Origin: Typha latifolia
Lineage: Eukaryota; Streptophyta; Magnoliopsida; Poales; Typhaceae
Length of the DNA stretch: 64,000 nucleotides
Direction: 5' to 3'
Assembly: GCA_019914945.1 (NCBI GenBank)
Contig: CM034102.1
Coordinates: 11,149,501-11,213,500 of the forward strand
The notes under the pieces are model-generated. The model did no database searches. It saw only the letters and a program-made list of their open reading frames with translations, and was not told where the DNA came from. Each line of letters opens with the position of its first letter. The stretch's first letter is position 1. Made by a program: the position numbers and the translations under genes. Shown here in pieces: positions 1 through 12,121 of the stretch.

Positions 1-284
1 ATACTGCAATCAGCAAAAGAAATGATTTCTTGAGCTTCAAAACCATATCAAAATAATAAGTCGAGGTGCTTTTTCTTCATGAAGTTTTTACGTATGCTAT
101 GATATATAAGAGAAGAGAGAAGTCTTACATCTCGCACGTGTAGTCTCCAGCCTTATATCATCCTCTTGTACAAAATTCTACAGCAGTTAAACTAGCAATC
201 TTTAATATCTGCTTCAGTGGCGAAATTTCTTTGAAACTTAAAAGGAGAAAGATCAAAAGATCAAATCAGCACAGAGTTGCGTAC

Positions 285-591
285 CACTTCCCCCGTTAGT
301 GCATTTTGACGCCTTCTCAAATGCTCAAGTTGCTGCAACATATGAAATAGTGTGTTCTTATGCAAGATTCTATAGGGATGAAGAACATTTACATTCAAAG
401 CAACTCATGAGATAAGGGAGATTACTTAATTACAGTTTCCCACAAGATAAGGAAAAGCCTCCAAAAGAAAAGAAAAAAGAAAAGATGTGGAAACGAACCT
501 CGGAAGGAGGATTTTTGAGGTCTCTATTGGCGACCTTATCGCCATTAGAGGCGCCCTTGTTGCTCTCCACGGGGATCTTCTCGGCCGACAT
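285..591 (-). CDS. 5' exons of an unidentified plant protein (partial, runs off left edge)
   Basis: I do not recognise this gene. Exon 1 (591 down to 499) reads MSAEKIPVESNKGASNGD and onward for 31 codons, then a GT donor. Exon 2 (332 down to 285) follows a TTGCAG acceptor, reads QLEHLRRRQNALTGEV and ends at GTACG. Both exons are phase 0, so they join without a break, and a further TTGCAG acceptor lies at 8-4, suggesting exon 3 starts at position 3. The leader upstream of the ATG carries a telobox (AAACCCTAA, 619-627) and CT/GA-rich sequence, which is common in housekeeping plant promoters. The first 31 residues are polar and look disordered, and exon 2 is a basic helix. Splice choices are by eye, and no function is proposed. 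Confidence 0.45.
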
Positions 592-865
592 GGACGAAAA
601 TCCAAGAAACACCACACAAAACCCTAAAATATATCCCTCTCCTCCCCTTCTGGCGAGATATCTTTTGTTTCTCCGACCGCGAGACCCCAGGGATGACCGA
701 TGCAGTTTTTATTAGAGAGAGATCAGAGAGAAAGCTAAAGATGCTCTTACTACTCATGTATCAAAAAACAGGCCAGAGAGAAGGTTTGGGAACTTGTACG
801 AATACTCTGCACGTCGGGTCCACAAAACCGACCTAACCCAATTTTCTGGCTATTATTCCATCGGC
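592..865 (-). promoter_or_regulatory. Leader/promoter of the left-edge gene, with telobox
   Basis: The stretch just upstream of the ATG at 591 contains a telobox at 619-627 and CT-rich leader sequence on the minus strand. No clear TATA box was seen. It is cut off at about 866 by a transposon fragment, so the useful promoter may be short. The assignment rests on position and the telobox only. Confidence 0.3.
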
Positions 866-1215
866 GTAGTTGGATACTAAAAAATACCTAGTATTTAGAT
901 AATTTGATAGTATTTTAAACTACATGGTAAAATATACTATAGAAGTATTTGGCAGGACGTTTTGCAATAAAATAATACCACAGTATTAAGCTATGGTAAT
1001 ACTAAAGCAAAAACAATCCACTCAGAAGTTCAGTATTTTTCTAAACCTGAGAATATCTGGTTCTCATTTTTTCATCTATTTTGTTCGACATCCTTTGCTA
1101 CATCTTTCTTCCTAATAGAAAACTAATTAGAAATGGAGAAGACCATGCTGGAGACCTCATCGGAGTTGAAAATACTACTTACAACGGTGATAAAGGTCAG
1201 TCTCCCCTTCTTCTC
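866..1215 (-). mobile_element. Truncated end of a PIF/Harbinger element, paralogue of the 11.7-15.6 kb copy
   Basis: Read on the plus strand, this stretch aligns over about 350 bp with the reverse complement of 15240-15585, the 3' end of the intact Harbinger element. Shared stretches include the segment ending GTTTGGATACT/AGTTGGATACT and the block TTTTAAACTACATGGTAAAA. The outermost TIR bases (GACCTTG) are missing and no second terminus is seen nearby, so this is a broken copy. It lies against the leader of the left-edge gene. Confidence 0.6.
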
Positions 1216-1429
1216 CTTCTCTTTTATACATATATATATCAACATGATCATAATAATATGTCCATGCAACATGATTGCCCATGCAATATGCCTATCATAT
1301 CTATATCTACAACTCACATATATTAATAAAAGAACACATAATATGCATTATTTAAAATTATCAAATCCTTTATCCCAATCTCATAGTCATAGCCATGAAT
1401 TATCAATATATGCCCAAAGAGCTATTAAT

Positions 1430-2760
1430 TAGATACGAAACATATGAAACATATGCTCGCACATCATCTCACACATTGAGGTAGGATAAATATTTAACGG
1501 TAATGTCGCTCATACGTGTTTAGCGATACTACATATGACGAGTTGTTTGTGGCTATTAGATTAAGGACCCTAGCCGTAAGCTCATATCTCATCTCCATCA
1601 TCATCGTTCTAGTATATCATCACACACAATAAAATCATTACTTGAAGCAGAATTATTGCACACATCTAAACCATTATATATAATGAGAATATGAGAACAT
1701 ATCTCAATGGGCATTATGACCCTCCATCATCGGGTATTGTTTTATCTATAACACTATCTTTCAACTATAATTTCATATCACCCAGTGTCTAATCTACGTA
1801 ATCAGCAGTGTTATACTTACTCAAATTGATGCACGCCGTGTTTAATATTCTCATCCTAATCTCACAACCTTAGGCATTATCGATACAAATAACGTATTAT
1901 ATGCACTATACCCCTAACCCTGGGCGTAGCAGGTGAATGAGCACTACTAAAATGACACTTAACTATATGGTGATACGTGCAAGGGTACAGTGATTAAAAG
2001 CATCAATCATGTAACATACACATCAAAGTTATTATATTTAAATATGCACCAATAATCTATAAATAACTATAAAATAGTAGAATAAATATAATTATGTTGA
2101 ATAGTAATAAATATTTATATATGTATGATATGAATGCAATGAACCCATAAAGTAAAACAATATTTTGATACTACAATATTCCTAACATGTAGAGGATTCA
2201 CTTGTCTAACATTATTTCAAAGTTAACCAATCTAACTACGTCATGGGATCATTCTTGCACGATATTGAATCTACCTCGACAATAAAAGTATCACACCTAC
2301 CACTAATTAATTAAATAATTATATCGACCACCATTATAGGTTTGGGTAGGTCCATCTAGTAATTCTAATATTTATTAAATCAAGTAGAGCTAAGATATTA
2401 ATTACAATGGTCTAACGCATTATTAAGAGTTACTAATGCAATTATGATTATATTTACCATTCCACAAGTTACTTTATCAAATATTAAAGCACATTTAATA
2501 TGATTATCAATCTCAATTAGAGCTAATTTCTCATTATGAGCAAATTAGTAGAAGAACTCTCATACTGCTGCCTCTTTTATTAAAATTAATTTATAATAAT
2601 TATTATAGCTAATTAAACTATCATCCATAGATAATTAATAATTAAGACTCATGTTTGACAACAGTAATTAAAAAAAATGCTAAAATAAATTACCATAATC
2701 TAATGAACAATTAAACCAATTGGGCTAACCCAAAGCTCAAAACAATGAGCTGTGTTACAA
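1430..2760. repeat. Dispersed LTR-like repeat, copy A
   Basis: AT-rich sequence without a coding frame. It shares ordered blocks with 17400-18832 and 33900-35395, for example GTCGCTCATACGTG-like, TAAGGACCCTAGCCGTAAGC-like and ATCATCGTTCTAGTA. All three copies have the same orientation. The likely end (GTTACA near 2757), read in reverse, gives TGTAAC, a common start of plant LTRs. No internal gag or pol was found, so the class is an inference; solo LTRs or a non-autonomous element are both possible. Confidence 0.4.
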
Positions 2761-3978
2761 CAAACCCAAAGATTATAACACTAACCTACAAAGTTTGGGC
2801 CTAAAACCAAAACTATACAAGATAGCTACTTGGGCTGGGTTATAGCCCAACCCATCATAATTATTGGGTGGGTAGTAGCCCAAACCCACCATAGACTTGG
2901 GCTAGGTTGCCTGCAATCCAAGCCCAAGCTAGGCTAGGCTGCACCTAGCCCAACCAAACTACATCCCCCTCTTTCCTCTCCCAAAGCATGTCGAGAAGAA
3001 GGAGAGTGCCTGGGGTGAACACCACCAATGACCATCGACCAATGCCACACCTCTTCTCTCTAGCTGGGGAAAAGGCACACGGTGCCGACCGGAGATGAAG
3101 CATGATTTCCTCTCAATAGAGATGAGAGGAGTGGACTAGTGAGCTACTAGGAGAATGATGCAAAAACTATGCTAGAAGGATGAGGAGGTTGAGAGGAGCG
3201 TGCACAGTGCACGAGTGGCCAACTAGGATAGGGAAGGCTTATTCGTGGTTGGCGGCCATGGAGTTGGCCCACATTATCATCGAGCTACGAAAGCCTCGAA
3301 GTAAGATGTTATCGACTTCCCCTTGCAAAGGGAAAGCTTCCCAAATGGCCAAAGGGAGAAGACACTGACAATGATAGCCAAATAAATGGATCGAAAGCCG
3401 ACAAGGGGAAACATTTGGGACCGCTATGGGGAGGCACATGGTCGTTGGCCGATTGATTTTTCAATGAAAGCGAGAGGAAAGAAAAAATAATAATTACTTA
3501 ATTAAACCGAAATTAAGCATGCCTAGACTAAAAGAAAGCTCTAATGAGTCAATCCACATGGTCGGTGTCCTTTGGCAAGGCGATAGAGCCCTCAAAACCA
3601 TGGACAGCGGTGGACTAAAAGAAAAAACCAAAAGCATAATAGGAGAGGGAGAGATGAACCAGCACGTGCGCATGCTATTATTTATTTATTTTTATTTTTT
3701 TAACAGGATGTTACAGAAATATTCTTTGGAGATCTAGAAGATAAGGTAGTATTTCTCTATAAAGCAGAAGTATCTAAATTATATCCATATCATACGTCTA
3801 AATTTTTAAGATCAAATATCACTATCTCATGTCATGTAGATAGATTTATATCTCAACAATAAACCCACATGTTTACAGCATCAAGAACGAGGAAAAAAAG
3901 AAGAAAATTTATGACAAAAATCCAACATCTTTCCTCCCTCATAGAGAACCCAAATGATATTTAGATAGTATAGAACAA
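2761..3978. other. Non-coding intergenic DNA, partly GC-richer repeat-like
   Basis: Positions 2700-2960 are rich in CCCAA/TTGGG runs, some in inverted order. Positions 2980-3680 have a higher GC content and short chance frames but no recognisable domain. Positions 3720-3978 are AT-rich and probably hold the 3' untranslated region of the gene ending at 3979. This may belong to the same LTR-like element as copy A, since another GTTACA lies near 3710, but the boundary is not clear. Confidence 0.3.
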
Positions 3979-5028
3979 CTAGGTTGATTGTTGTGAATGC
4001 TCCTCCCCACTTTTCTCCACGGTTTGACCCTCAGGCTCTTGCAATGACATAACAGTCTCAAAGGCCCCCACCAAAGCCTTCACCTTGCTCTTCCTCTTCT
4101 CCATGAGCTTGCTCCTTGTCTCCTCTATCACATCATTATTCTTTGGTGCCTCCTTCTTCATCCCCTGCATAGTCTCCTGCTTCTTCACCACCACCACCAC
4201 CGGTGCCATCTGCTTCTTCGTTGGCTCGACAAAGACGACGTTTGATTGCTCCAATGGGGTATTCTCTGTACCAACTTCCAGCTTTTCACCATCGCCTTCT
4301 TCTCCCTTTGGCTCTTCAAGGCGTTCCTTAGGCTTCTCTTCATCCTTGCTTTCATCGATCTCAATTCCTTCCACTTCGATGACTGTAGAGGCCTCAGACA
4401 CTTCTCCGAGAGAACTTGTCTCGTGTTCCACATCTTGAGGAGGAGAAACACAAGTAGGTTCCGAATTCTCTAGCTCGTTAAGGATCGGGTCGGGGAGCTC
4501 GTCGAGCATACTGTGCTTGATCTCCTCTAGTTCAGATATGATGGTAGGTGTTTGTGTAAGCTCATGAGCATTACCTCTTGTTGAAATGGGAGCGTTGGCT
4601 TCTATTCTCTTCGTCGTAGTACCAGGACTCTGCGCCCTTACTAGGGCATGAGTTCTTCCACTTCTGCTAATAGCATTTGATGGCTTATATGTTTTTGTTT
4701 TTAGAGAGATTGTTTCCTTGGGAGTTTTAAGTCCTCTCTCATTTGCAGGAGCAGTTCTAGTGCGTGTCGACGGAGATTTATCTGCTAGTTTTCTTCCTGG
4801 AGGATGGTGGATCTTGCCATGTGTTGAAGCGTTTGACAAGCTTGAGCTAGCTGTTGTTCTGCAGAAGGATGTTGATGGTTTACTAGAGAGCGAAGGAGCG
4901 ATGCGATCCGGCAAGCTCAACGGTTTCGGTAGTCGTCGGCCGTGGTGGGTGTCGGCGCTAGCGAGAGTTGAAGAAGAGACCTTCTCTCTCAGGCGAGGAG
5001 GACCTTCCTTTGGTCTTGATGTAGCCAT
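3979..5028 (-). CDS. Plant calmodulin-binding domain protein (349 aa, single coding exon)
   Basis: Residues 1-160 are basic and Ser/Thr/Pro-rich, residues about 165-255 are strongly acidic, and a Val/Lys segment follows. Near the C-terminus (about 305-330) is the motif KSKVKALVGAFETVMSLQ, which matches the end of the plant calmodulin-binding domain (Pfam CaM_binding): a basic amphipathic helix expected to bind Ca2+/calmodulin. Family members are often much larger, with long disordered N-termini, so this is a short member. The ATG at 5028 starts MATSRPKEGPPRLREKVSSS, which is typical of the family. A good acceptor (TTTCCAG, about 5080) and a donor (AAAAGGTATCT, about 5710) suggest a spliced 5' leader. 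The specific cellular role is unknown. Confidence 0.75.
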   Translation of the reverse strand: MATSRPKEGPPRLREKVSSSTLASADTHHGRRLPKPLSLPDRIAPSLSSKPSTSFCRTTASSSLSNASTHGKIHHPPGRKLADKSPSTRTRTAPANERGLKTPKETISLKTKTYKPSNAISRSGRTHALVRAQSPGTTTKRIEANAPISTRGNAHELTQTPTIISELEEIKHSMLDELPDPILNELENSEPTCVSPPQDVEHETSSLGEVSEASTVIEVEGIEIDESKDEEKPKERLEEPKGEEGDGEKLEVGTENTPLEQSNVVFVEPTKKQMAPVVVVVKKQETMQGMKKEAPKNNDVIEETRSKLMEKRKSKVKALVGAFETVMSLQEPEGQTVEKSGEEHSQQST

Positions 5029-5960
5029 GAGCTAAATTTTGAAGGAAATAAGCAAGAAATTGGGTATATTCTGGAAAGAATATACAACTTAGTGCAGCTA
5101 AAGAAACGATGAAAGTGATTAAGATATTAAAATGAGCACTTCTTATAAGTTTGTAAGTACTTTGGTAATTTAATTTAATTATCTATGTACTTAACTTCCG
5201 CATGGCAAACTATATCATAAATTAAGCACACAAAGTAGCAAGAAAAAGGTATACTGATTGTTACAAAGGCTATAAGATTAACCGGTGAATAGAACAAACT
5301 CCACTCCTAATTAAAAGTTAAGCTCATTTAATGTAATAGTAGTCTATCCAGAAAGTTTTCCTCAACACTATAAAGGAGAAGAAAGATCATAACTTTTGAT
5401 CTAGGAATTCACTAATCTTTGCCTCTGATGTAAAATGTGGTTAAAAATGAAGCTTAGTCACCCAAGGAGAATCCAAAAAGAGCATGATAAATAAAATTTT
5501 CACATCAAATAACATGTTGTTAGTCTGCAAAATCGTAACAAGATCCAAAAGAAATACGACAAAAGAGAGGAGGAGAAAGTCGGCATGCAATCTAATATAC
5601 CTTTTGTTTGGAGTAATCAATGCATGATTCTATTTCCTTCTTGCTCTAAGGCAACATCAGATGCAAAAGGGATAAGAAAATACAGAGGAAGGTGGACAAT
5701 GGGCAATCTAAGATACCTTTTGTTTGGAGTAATCAATACATGATTCTATTTCCTTCTTGCTCTAAGGCAACATCAGATGCAAAAGGGATGAATAAAATAG
5801 AGAGGAAGGTGAACAATGGGGAAGCTCTTGTCCCCAGTTCTAGGTCCCAAACAAGATCTGTTGGCTTTTGAGGACAACGGGTGAGAGAGAGAGAGAGAGG
5901 AGAGACAGGTGAGTGGTGGGAAGAAGCGGGGAAAAAGTACAACCCCATGTTTTATATTAG
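5029..5960 (-). promoter_or_regulatory. Spliced 5' leader and core promoter of the calmodulin-binding gene
   Basis: On the minus strand a TATAAA box lies at 5956-5951. It is followed by a CT-repeat leader (5881-5900, GAGAGA on the plus strand), then a likely leader exon ending in CAAAAG/GTATCT and an acceptor TTCTTTCCAG before the ATG. Part of the leader is tandemly duplicated (see the repeat entry). The TATA box, CT-rich leader and splice signals agree in order and spacing, but transcript evidence is not available here. Confidence 0.4.
5586..5822. repeat. 117-bp tandem duplication in the 5' leader region
   Basis: The segment starting GCAATCTAA at 5586 recurs starting GCAATCTAAG at 5703, with only a few differences over the whole unit. 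Both copies include the same candidate donor site (GTAT on the minus strand), so the leader of the calmodulin-binding gene has two equivalent splice donors. Confidence 0.8.
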
Positions 5961-5969
5961 TTAGCAATG

Positions 5970-8139
5970 GACCAAGTCAACTCAAACGGTTTCGTATGCG
6001 GATTAGATACATATATACGGGTTTAGATATCCATATTCGACAAAATTATTACTTACCTCTAATTTTTCTCTCTTGTCCGGCTACAATTATATAATATTCT
6101 ATAATATTGAATAGGGCATCAGTCACTCTTTCACTTTTCGATGGTAAATTAGTTTCTTTATTTTATTCTCCTCCTTAAATGGTCTATAAATAATACAAAT
6201 TTTTTATTGTATAAGCCAATTTCCTCTCTCTCCAACAAAATATGCAATTTCTAGTATATATCAAATGAAACTCTCACTAATATTTGCTTTGAGTTTAGGG
6301 ATCTTTTCTGAAATGGTTCAAAAACTCTAAACTGATTCAGTAATTAAATATCTTTTATTTTTTTATTTTTATATCTAATCAAGTTTATTCTCTAAAAAAT
6401 AAAACTAAATAATCAAATTTTGGGCTTAGCCTTAAACCAAACAAGGCCTTTAAGTTTTAGGACTAAATAACCGGTTGGTCTAAGTAATGTATGTAATATA
6501 ACAATCTTATCGCTCGATAGATATATAGTAGAATTACACTAGTTGCGAGTGAGAGTTTTATAGAATCTGCTAAGAGAGTGAAATATATCATTTCTTTGTA
6601 CTCATGGCTCAAGCTATCTTTATTTTCCATCAGCCTTTTGTTTATTTAATCCATTTGCAATCTAAGCAATACAAAAAAAAATTACAATGATAAACTTATT
6701 AAATTATTGTATCACTAATAAAAATGTTAATAAAGTATTAGAGTCCTATTTATTAAAAGTATCGTTTTAGTCTTAACCATCTATGTGATTACACCAATTA
6801 ACAAATAAAACAACAATAAGAAGTTTTACAAAATATGTAGAATATGCGCAAATAGTTTAAATATAATAGATTTTTATACCATTACCTAGAAAGGTAACTC
6901 GTGGTTAACACAAAATACTAAGATCTTAGAAATAAGGGAAGTTTTTAATGACACCCTATATTTTTATTATTTTTTAATTAACAGATTATCTTTAAAGATT
7001 TTATAATTTGAGCCCTCTTTTTCTTTATAATTTTCATATGAAATCTTGAGTTAACTAAATCTAAATATTTTTAAATAAAAGAATATCAATCAAGGTATAT
7101 TCTATTAGAATACTAAAAATAATTTAAATATTTTCTTTCGTGGAGTAAAGTAGGGCGATTACATATTAAATATTTTTTATTTGGTGAGTGAGGTAGGCCA
7201 GTATATGGCTTAAATGTGATTAGGTTAATTTGAGTCAAGATTAAAAAAAATTTAAGACCAATACCTATTTTCACATTGACCCACTCTCTTGAATTATTAG
7301 AAATAACTCACTTGATCGTCAATGTGAGAGAAAGATCAGGGGAACTAAATCAACTTCAAATTTTAATTATAATTAATAATAATGAGCTTACAAGTTTTTC
7401 TTTAGGCAAAGCTAGAGGATCATACAAATTACTTTCTTAGATCACAACCAAAATAAACAGCGTAATAAAATAAATAATGCTTCACAAAATAATAAGAAAA
7501 GTCTTACAAAAAATGACAAGATACCTTTCTATCTTGAAAATGTCTTAGAACAAAATCTTCACCTTTTTTTTCTTGAGATATATTTCAGAAGCTCTCTAAG
7601 AAAAACTTTCTTTTTCTTTCAAAAAAAAAAATTCTCTTCTATTTTTCCACTCTCTCTTAACTATAATAATTGAGTCCTATCCTTACATAAGATGAGATGC
7701 CCAAATACAACAAAAACAACATTAATCCCAAAGAACCATGTACATGAAAACAAATTCTTCATCATTTTCCAAATACATAATAATTACAATAATTAAGAAA
7801 GTATGCACTAAGATCCAAATTCATAATGCCAAAGTATCATACCTCTCATCCTCGATTATCGACGAGTAAGGTAGCAAAAAGGATGAAATAATGCAAGATA
7901 AAACTCGTCATGGCCATGTGAGAAGAAAACATGAACATAACTTTTCATTAGGGAAAGCTATCTCCATCTCCTTAGCAAAACATTAGGGAATTTTATATTT
8001 CTCTTTTACTCTACACACCTTAATTGAGAAATAGATGAAAAGTTATGTTCATGTTTTCTTCTCACATGGCCATGCGGTTATTCAAGAAGTCAAGGTAGAT
8101 GACACTCGATCGGTGTATATATATAGATTGGTGTGAGCA
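5970..8139. other. AT-rich intergenic DNA
   Basis: No convincing coding frame was seen. A possible short MITE lies at about 6290-6450; its right end reads AAACCAAACAAGGCC followed by TTTA, and its left end is degenerate. The perfect inverted repeat at 7909-8074 is listed separately. The rest is low-complexity A/T sequence, probably decayed repeats. Confidence 0.4.
7909..8074. repeat. Perfect 40-bp inverted repeat with 86-bp spacer
   Basis: The arm 7909-7948 is the exact reverse complement of 8035-8074 (40 of 40). The arms begin and end with CATGGCCATG. The spacer has no coding potential. Transcribed, it would form a long perfect hairpin. No flanking duplication was found, so it is not clearly a MITE. 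Confidence 0.9.
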
Positions 8140-8726
8140 AGTCTTTATTTCTAGTACTATTATAGCCAACAATAACTTTAGTTTATTATGAGAAGCTAAG
8201 AATTTTATTTCAATGAACTTTGAAATGAAAATATAAGAAAGATATCATTTATGATAGGGATAGAAATATTTCGAGATAATCAAGTGGAATATTGAGATTG
8301 TCTTAGAAAGCTTAAATTAACAAAGTTTTAGAAAGATTTAATGTGCAAAATTATAGCTCCACTATTGTTCTAATTCAAAATGGAAGAAAGCTTAAATTAA
8401 CAAAGTTTTAGAAAGATTTAATATGCAAAATTATAGGTTTACTATTGTTCTAATTCAAAATGAAGATAAGTTCATCTTAGTCAATGTCTCGAAATGAATT
8501 GAAATGTGAAAGCTTGAAAGATATTCCTTATGCTTCTATTACTGAAAATTTAATGTATGAACAAGTTTGCACCCGACCAGAAGATATTAGTTTTGTTATT
8601 AGGATGTTGGGTAGATACCAAAGAAACCTGGAACTCAATTATTAAAAACATGTAAAGAAAGTTTTAAGATACTTGAAAGGGATAAATGATTACATGCTCA
8701 CATTTAGAAGGACTAATCACCTTGAG
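8140..8726 (+). pseudogene. Ty1-copia pol remnant, part 1 (reverse transcriptase end to RNase H start)
   Basis: Plus-strand frames, broken by stops and shifts, show copia reverse transcriptase features such as INKVLERFN and then VCTRPDISFVIRMLGRY, the conserved link to RNase H. A roughly 78-bp piece of the coding sequence is tandemly duplicated (about 8307-8382 and 8386-8461). The frame is cut at 8726 by a hAT element and resumes at 11458. The element is dead: there are several stops in every frame. Confidence 0.8.
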
Positions 8727-9657
8727 TTGGGAGCAAAAATTGACCCGATTTGATAACCCGATGTGATAACCCAACATAATTAAATGGGTTAACTCACCTA
8801 ACTCGGTTACTAATTGGGTTGTGTTCAGATTTATAACGCTAACTTATTTGACCTGATATGACTCATTTAATTATATTGGGCATGTTGTTGGCTTGGGTTA
8901 ACATACAACTGCAATAACCCGATATATATATATATATATATATATACTTGATATATACTTGAGTGAGTTGAGTCTAGCTCGGTTTGGCTCAAAATTGATT
9001 AAACTTTACATTGGCTCGGCTCAAACTCGAGATGAACCAAATAATATAGGCTCGACTCGATTATAAGATTATAGAGCTAGCTCAATTTTGCAAATTATTT
9101 ATTACACATTTACTTTACAACTACAATAATACAACTTTTAAGAGTTGGGTACATAAAAAAATATGGGACTAAAAGTGGGATGTGGGACTAAATGTCATCC
9201 AACTTATTTAAAATAATTTTTTACCTGTAAAATCTAGAATTTTAATCCATACTATTTTTGAGATTGAAGCGCAATACTAACTATACAACAACACATTACT
9301 ATAATTTTTAAATAGATAATATATATTATATTATATTAAAAAAATTGAGCTAATTCGGGCCGACCTAAGCTCAATTAGTTTTTTGAACTAGAAACCCAGC
9401 TCAAGCCGAGCTATAAACAAGCTGAGCTTAAGACTTTTCTAATAGCCATATATATATATATTAGATTTCTAACTCTAACTCACTCTCATTAGATTAGAGG
9501 AATCTCTTATTACCCTTGTTAACGTCTTCCTAATTTCTAAACCTCTCTTTCTTCCCAGATCTCATACTAGGGATAATGGAGGAGGAGTGGCTACGAGGAG
9601 CCCTCACATATTGGCAGTGTATGCCTTTCACCTGTAGTCTAGAATAGTGAGGATATA

Positions 9658-9699
<42 letters not shown>

Positions 9700-11449
9700 C
9701 AAAAAGAGGTAAGAACCAGAGGTACTAGAGGAGATTACTTTGGCATGTTAGCCATGGCAATGCACCGAACTTTTGAAGCAAGGTGTGAAGCATGATGGGT
9801 GGACTCTACTATTGCCCCAAGCATTGAACTTTCTAATGATTTGCCACAAAAAAGAGTAGGGGTGAGTGTTATTCTTTACATTGCTGGATTCTTGTCGAGG
9901 TTTGATCTTTGTTATTTTGATACATTTATGTTATTTTTCTTGTAGTGGATCTTTGGGTGGACTTGATACTTTTTTATTTCTTTTGTTTGTGTAAAGTTAT
10001 ATCAGTTAGGAGTGATGGGAGAAGGTGGATCTTAGTAAATTTCGTTTAGTTCCAAAGAATTATATTCTTTTTGCATGACATCAATTAGAAAGTTATGTTT
10101 TATATTTGGAGTTGTAATTGGGTTAGAACTTAGAATTGATGAATCTGTAGCTTGAAAATTCTTGAATCCATATAATAATTTTGTTCAAGGGTGCGAGAAG
10201 CTGTAATCTGTCTAAAGCATATAAATTTATATATCATAGTTCTGAAGTCTAATTACGGTAGCATTGATTTCCTCACTAGGTTGGTAGTGTGTCCTATTTT
10301 CTTCTTTCTAAGATTATTCAAGATAGACAAGAATAATTTGAATATTTTCTAATTACTTTTGAGAAGTTGACAAACCCAATCTTAGTATTTTTATATTTTT
10401 ATCCATTTTTTTGTTAGGGTATTTGATCAATTATCTGTATTTACGAAATTGAAGAACACTTTCTTATTCTATTATATAGTGATGTACTTCCAAAACTGAG
10501 TATTATTATATATTTATGTATATGAGCATTTTGTTGATCTCTTATGTTGTCCCTATTACATTCTTTTTTAGATTTTATTGCAGGGTTATGATCTTTAAAC
10601 AATTGGGGGCTTAGAGCGAGGTTGTTTGCTTTTGTTCAATCTATTTGAAGTTTATGATAGATTGTGGATTAAAATTATGTTGTATTTGTGATGGGGGTTA
10701 TTGTTAGGTTTAAAAGACAGAACTATGATTAATAATTTAAATTCAATTGCTTAATGGTGTTGGTTAATGCTTTTGAAATTTGCACAATATCTATTTAATT
10801 ACTTAGTGTTATTTTGAATTATTTCATTTTTGTGTTATATTATTTTTTTAATCATGTTAATTATGTCATGTTATCATGTTACTGTGTAAATGACTCATTT
10901 ATTAAACATGTTTATGGGTCATGTCATGTTACTCGTTTAATAATTGCGTTGTGTTCGTGTATATTAAATTTGATTCGTTTAATAATCGAGTTGTGTTTGA
11001 GTTAAGGTAAAGTTGACTTGACCCAAATATGATCTGACCTAAATGTTATGATCCGACCACGTGGGTTGAGCAAGTTGAATCGGTCGAGTCGAGTCTAGTT
11101 AGTTTAATTTACTTATTATCTTTTAATTTTACTTAAAGTGGATAATCTGCATGTGGATCTAATTCACTAGAACTCTGCTCCTATAAATATGAGTAATAAT
11201 GAGTTAATTATATCATGGAATGAATATTGAGTTTAGCTAGTTTTCTTATTTGTATTTATCTTTTATCGTAGCTATTGGATCGTCATTATCTTCATAAGAG
11301 TAGATGATAGCCCTAGATCTACTCAAAGCACCAAAACCCTAGATCCATAACTCATGAGGATACCATCTATAAAAATCTCTCACATTTAGATCGGTCTAGA
11401 TTTTATTCGTAACACTAAACCAACTTAACTTAACTCGATTGCCACCCCT
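8727..11449. mobile_element. Non-autonomous hAT element (2.7 kb) with 8-bp target duplication
   Basis: The element is bounded by ACCTTGAG at 8719-8726 and again at 11450-11457, a perfect 8-bp duplication as expected for hAT. The right terminus ends GATTGCCACCCCT, the usual plant hAT end (AGGGGTGGCAAT in reverse); the left terminus (TTGGGAGCAAAAATTGA) is decayed. Subterminal regions carry many motifs of the kind AACCCGA/GTTAT. No transposase frame was found. Inside are a TA microsatellite (8924-8944), a GA microsatellite (9662-9698) and a possible nested repeat with GAGCTCGGCTC-like ends (about 8945-9448). Confidence 0.75.
9662..9698. repeat. (GA)n microsatellite
   Basis: An uninterrupted GA dinucleotide run of about 18 units inside the hAT element. 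Confidence 0.95.
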
Positions 11450-11457
11450 ACCTTGAG

Positions 11458-11703
11458 GCTTGGTTATTCAAACATATATTATGGAGGTTGTTTCAATACT
11501 AGAAAGAGTAATTCTGATTATATGTTTCTTATACCAGAATAAGCTTTTTCTTAGAAGACTGCCAAGCAAAGTGTCATTAGTTCGTTCACTGTGGAGGCCA
11601 AGTTCATAGCTTGCTTTGAAGCTACAAATCATGGATTGTGGCTAATAAATTCGATTTTAGTGCTAGGAATTATGGATATGATCTCCAAGATACTAAAGAT
11701 TTA
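11458..11703 (+). pseudogene. Ty1-copia pol remnant, part 2 (RNase H)
   Basis: Continues the RNase H domain interrupted by the hAT element. Short recognisable pieces are AKQSVISSFTVEAKF-like and ACFEATNHGLWL, typical of copia RNase H. It is broken by stops and then split at 11703 by the Harbinger insertion at a TTA site. Confidence 0.8.
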
Positions 11704-12121
11704 GGCCTTGTTTGCATATAATGTAAAATTTTTCTATAGAGTTTTAGTACCATGGTAAAAGAATGATGCATATTTTATTACTATGAAATCAAAATACTAC
11801 GGAGTTTTAAAACTATATGATGTTTGGATGAGCTAGCTTTTAAAAAACTAGCCGTTGGCAAACTAGACGTTGCAAAACTAGCGGTTGCAAAAAAAAATTT
11901 CAATTTTACCTTCACTAGTTTTTATAAGTATAACAATGAATTCTATAAATATGACCAAGCTTTTCTTAAATAAGAGCATCTACTTATTTTTTAATATTTT
12001 TTTTATTTCTACTCTACATATTTATGGATTTGGATCATTAGAGGCGAATAAATTAGGAGGATGATGATATAATGTTCGTTATTTTTCTAAATTTATTTGA
12101 TAATCAATCAGAAAGACAGTC

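Noticed and set aside
4085..4473. Plus-strand open frames opposite the calmodulin-binding gene
   Set aside because: They are antisense shadows of the Ser/Glu-rich coding sequence with no independent start context or domain.
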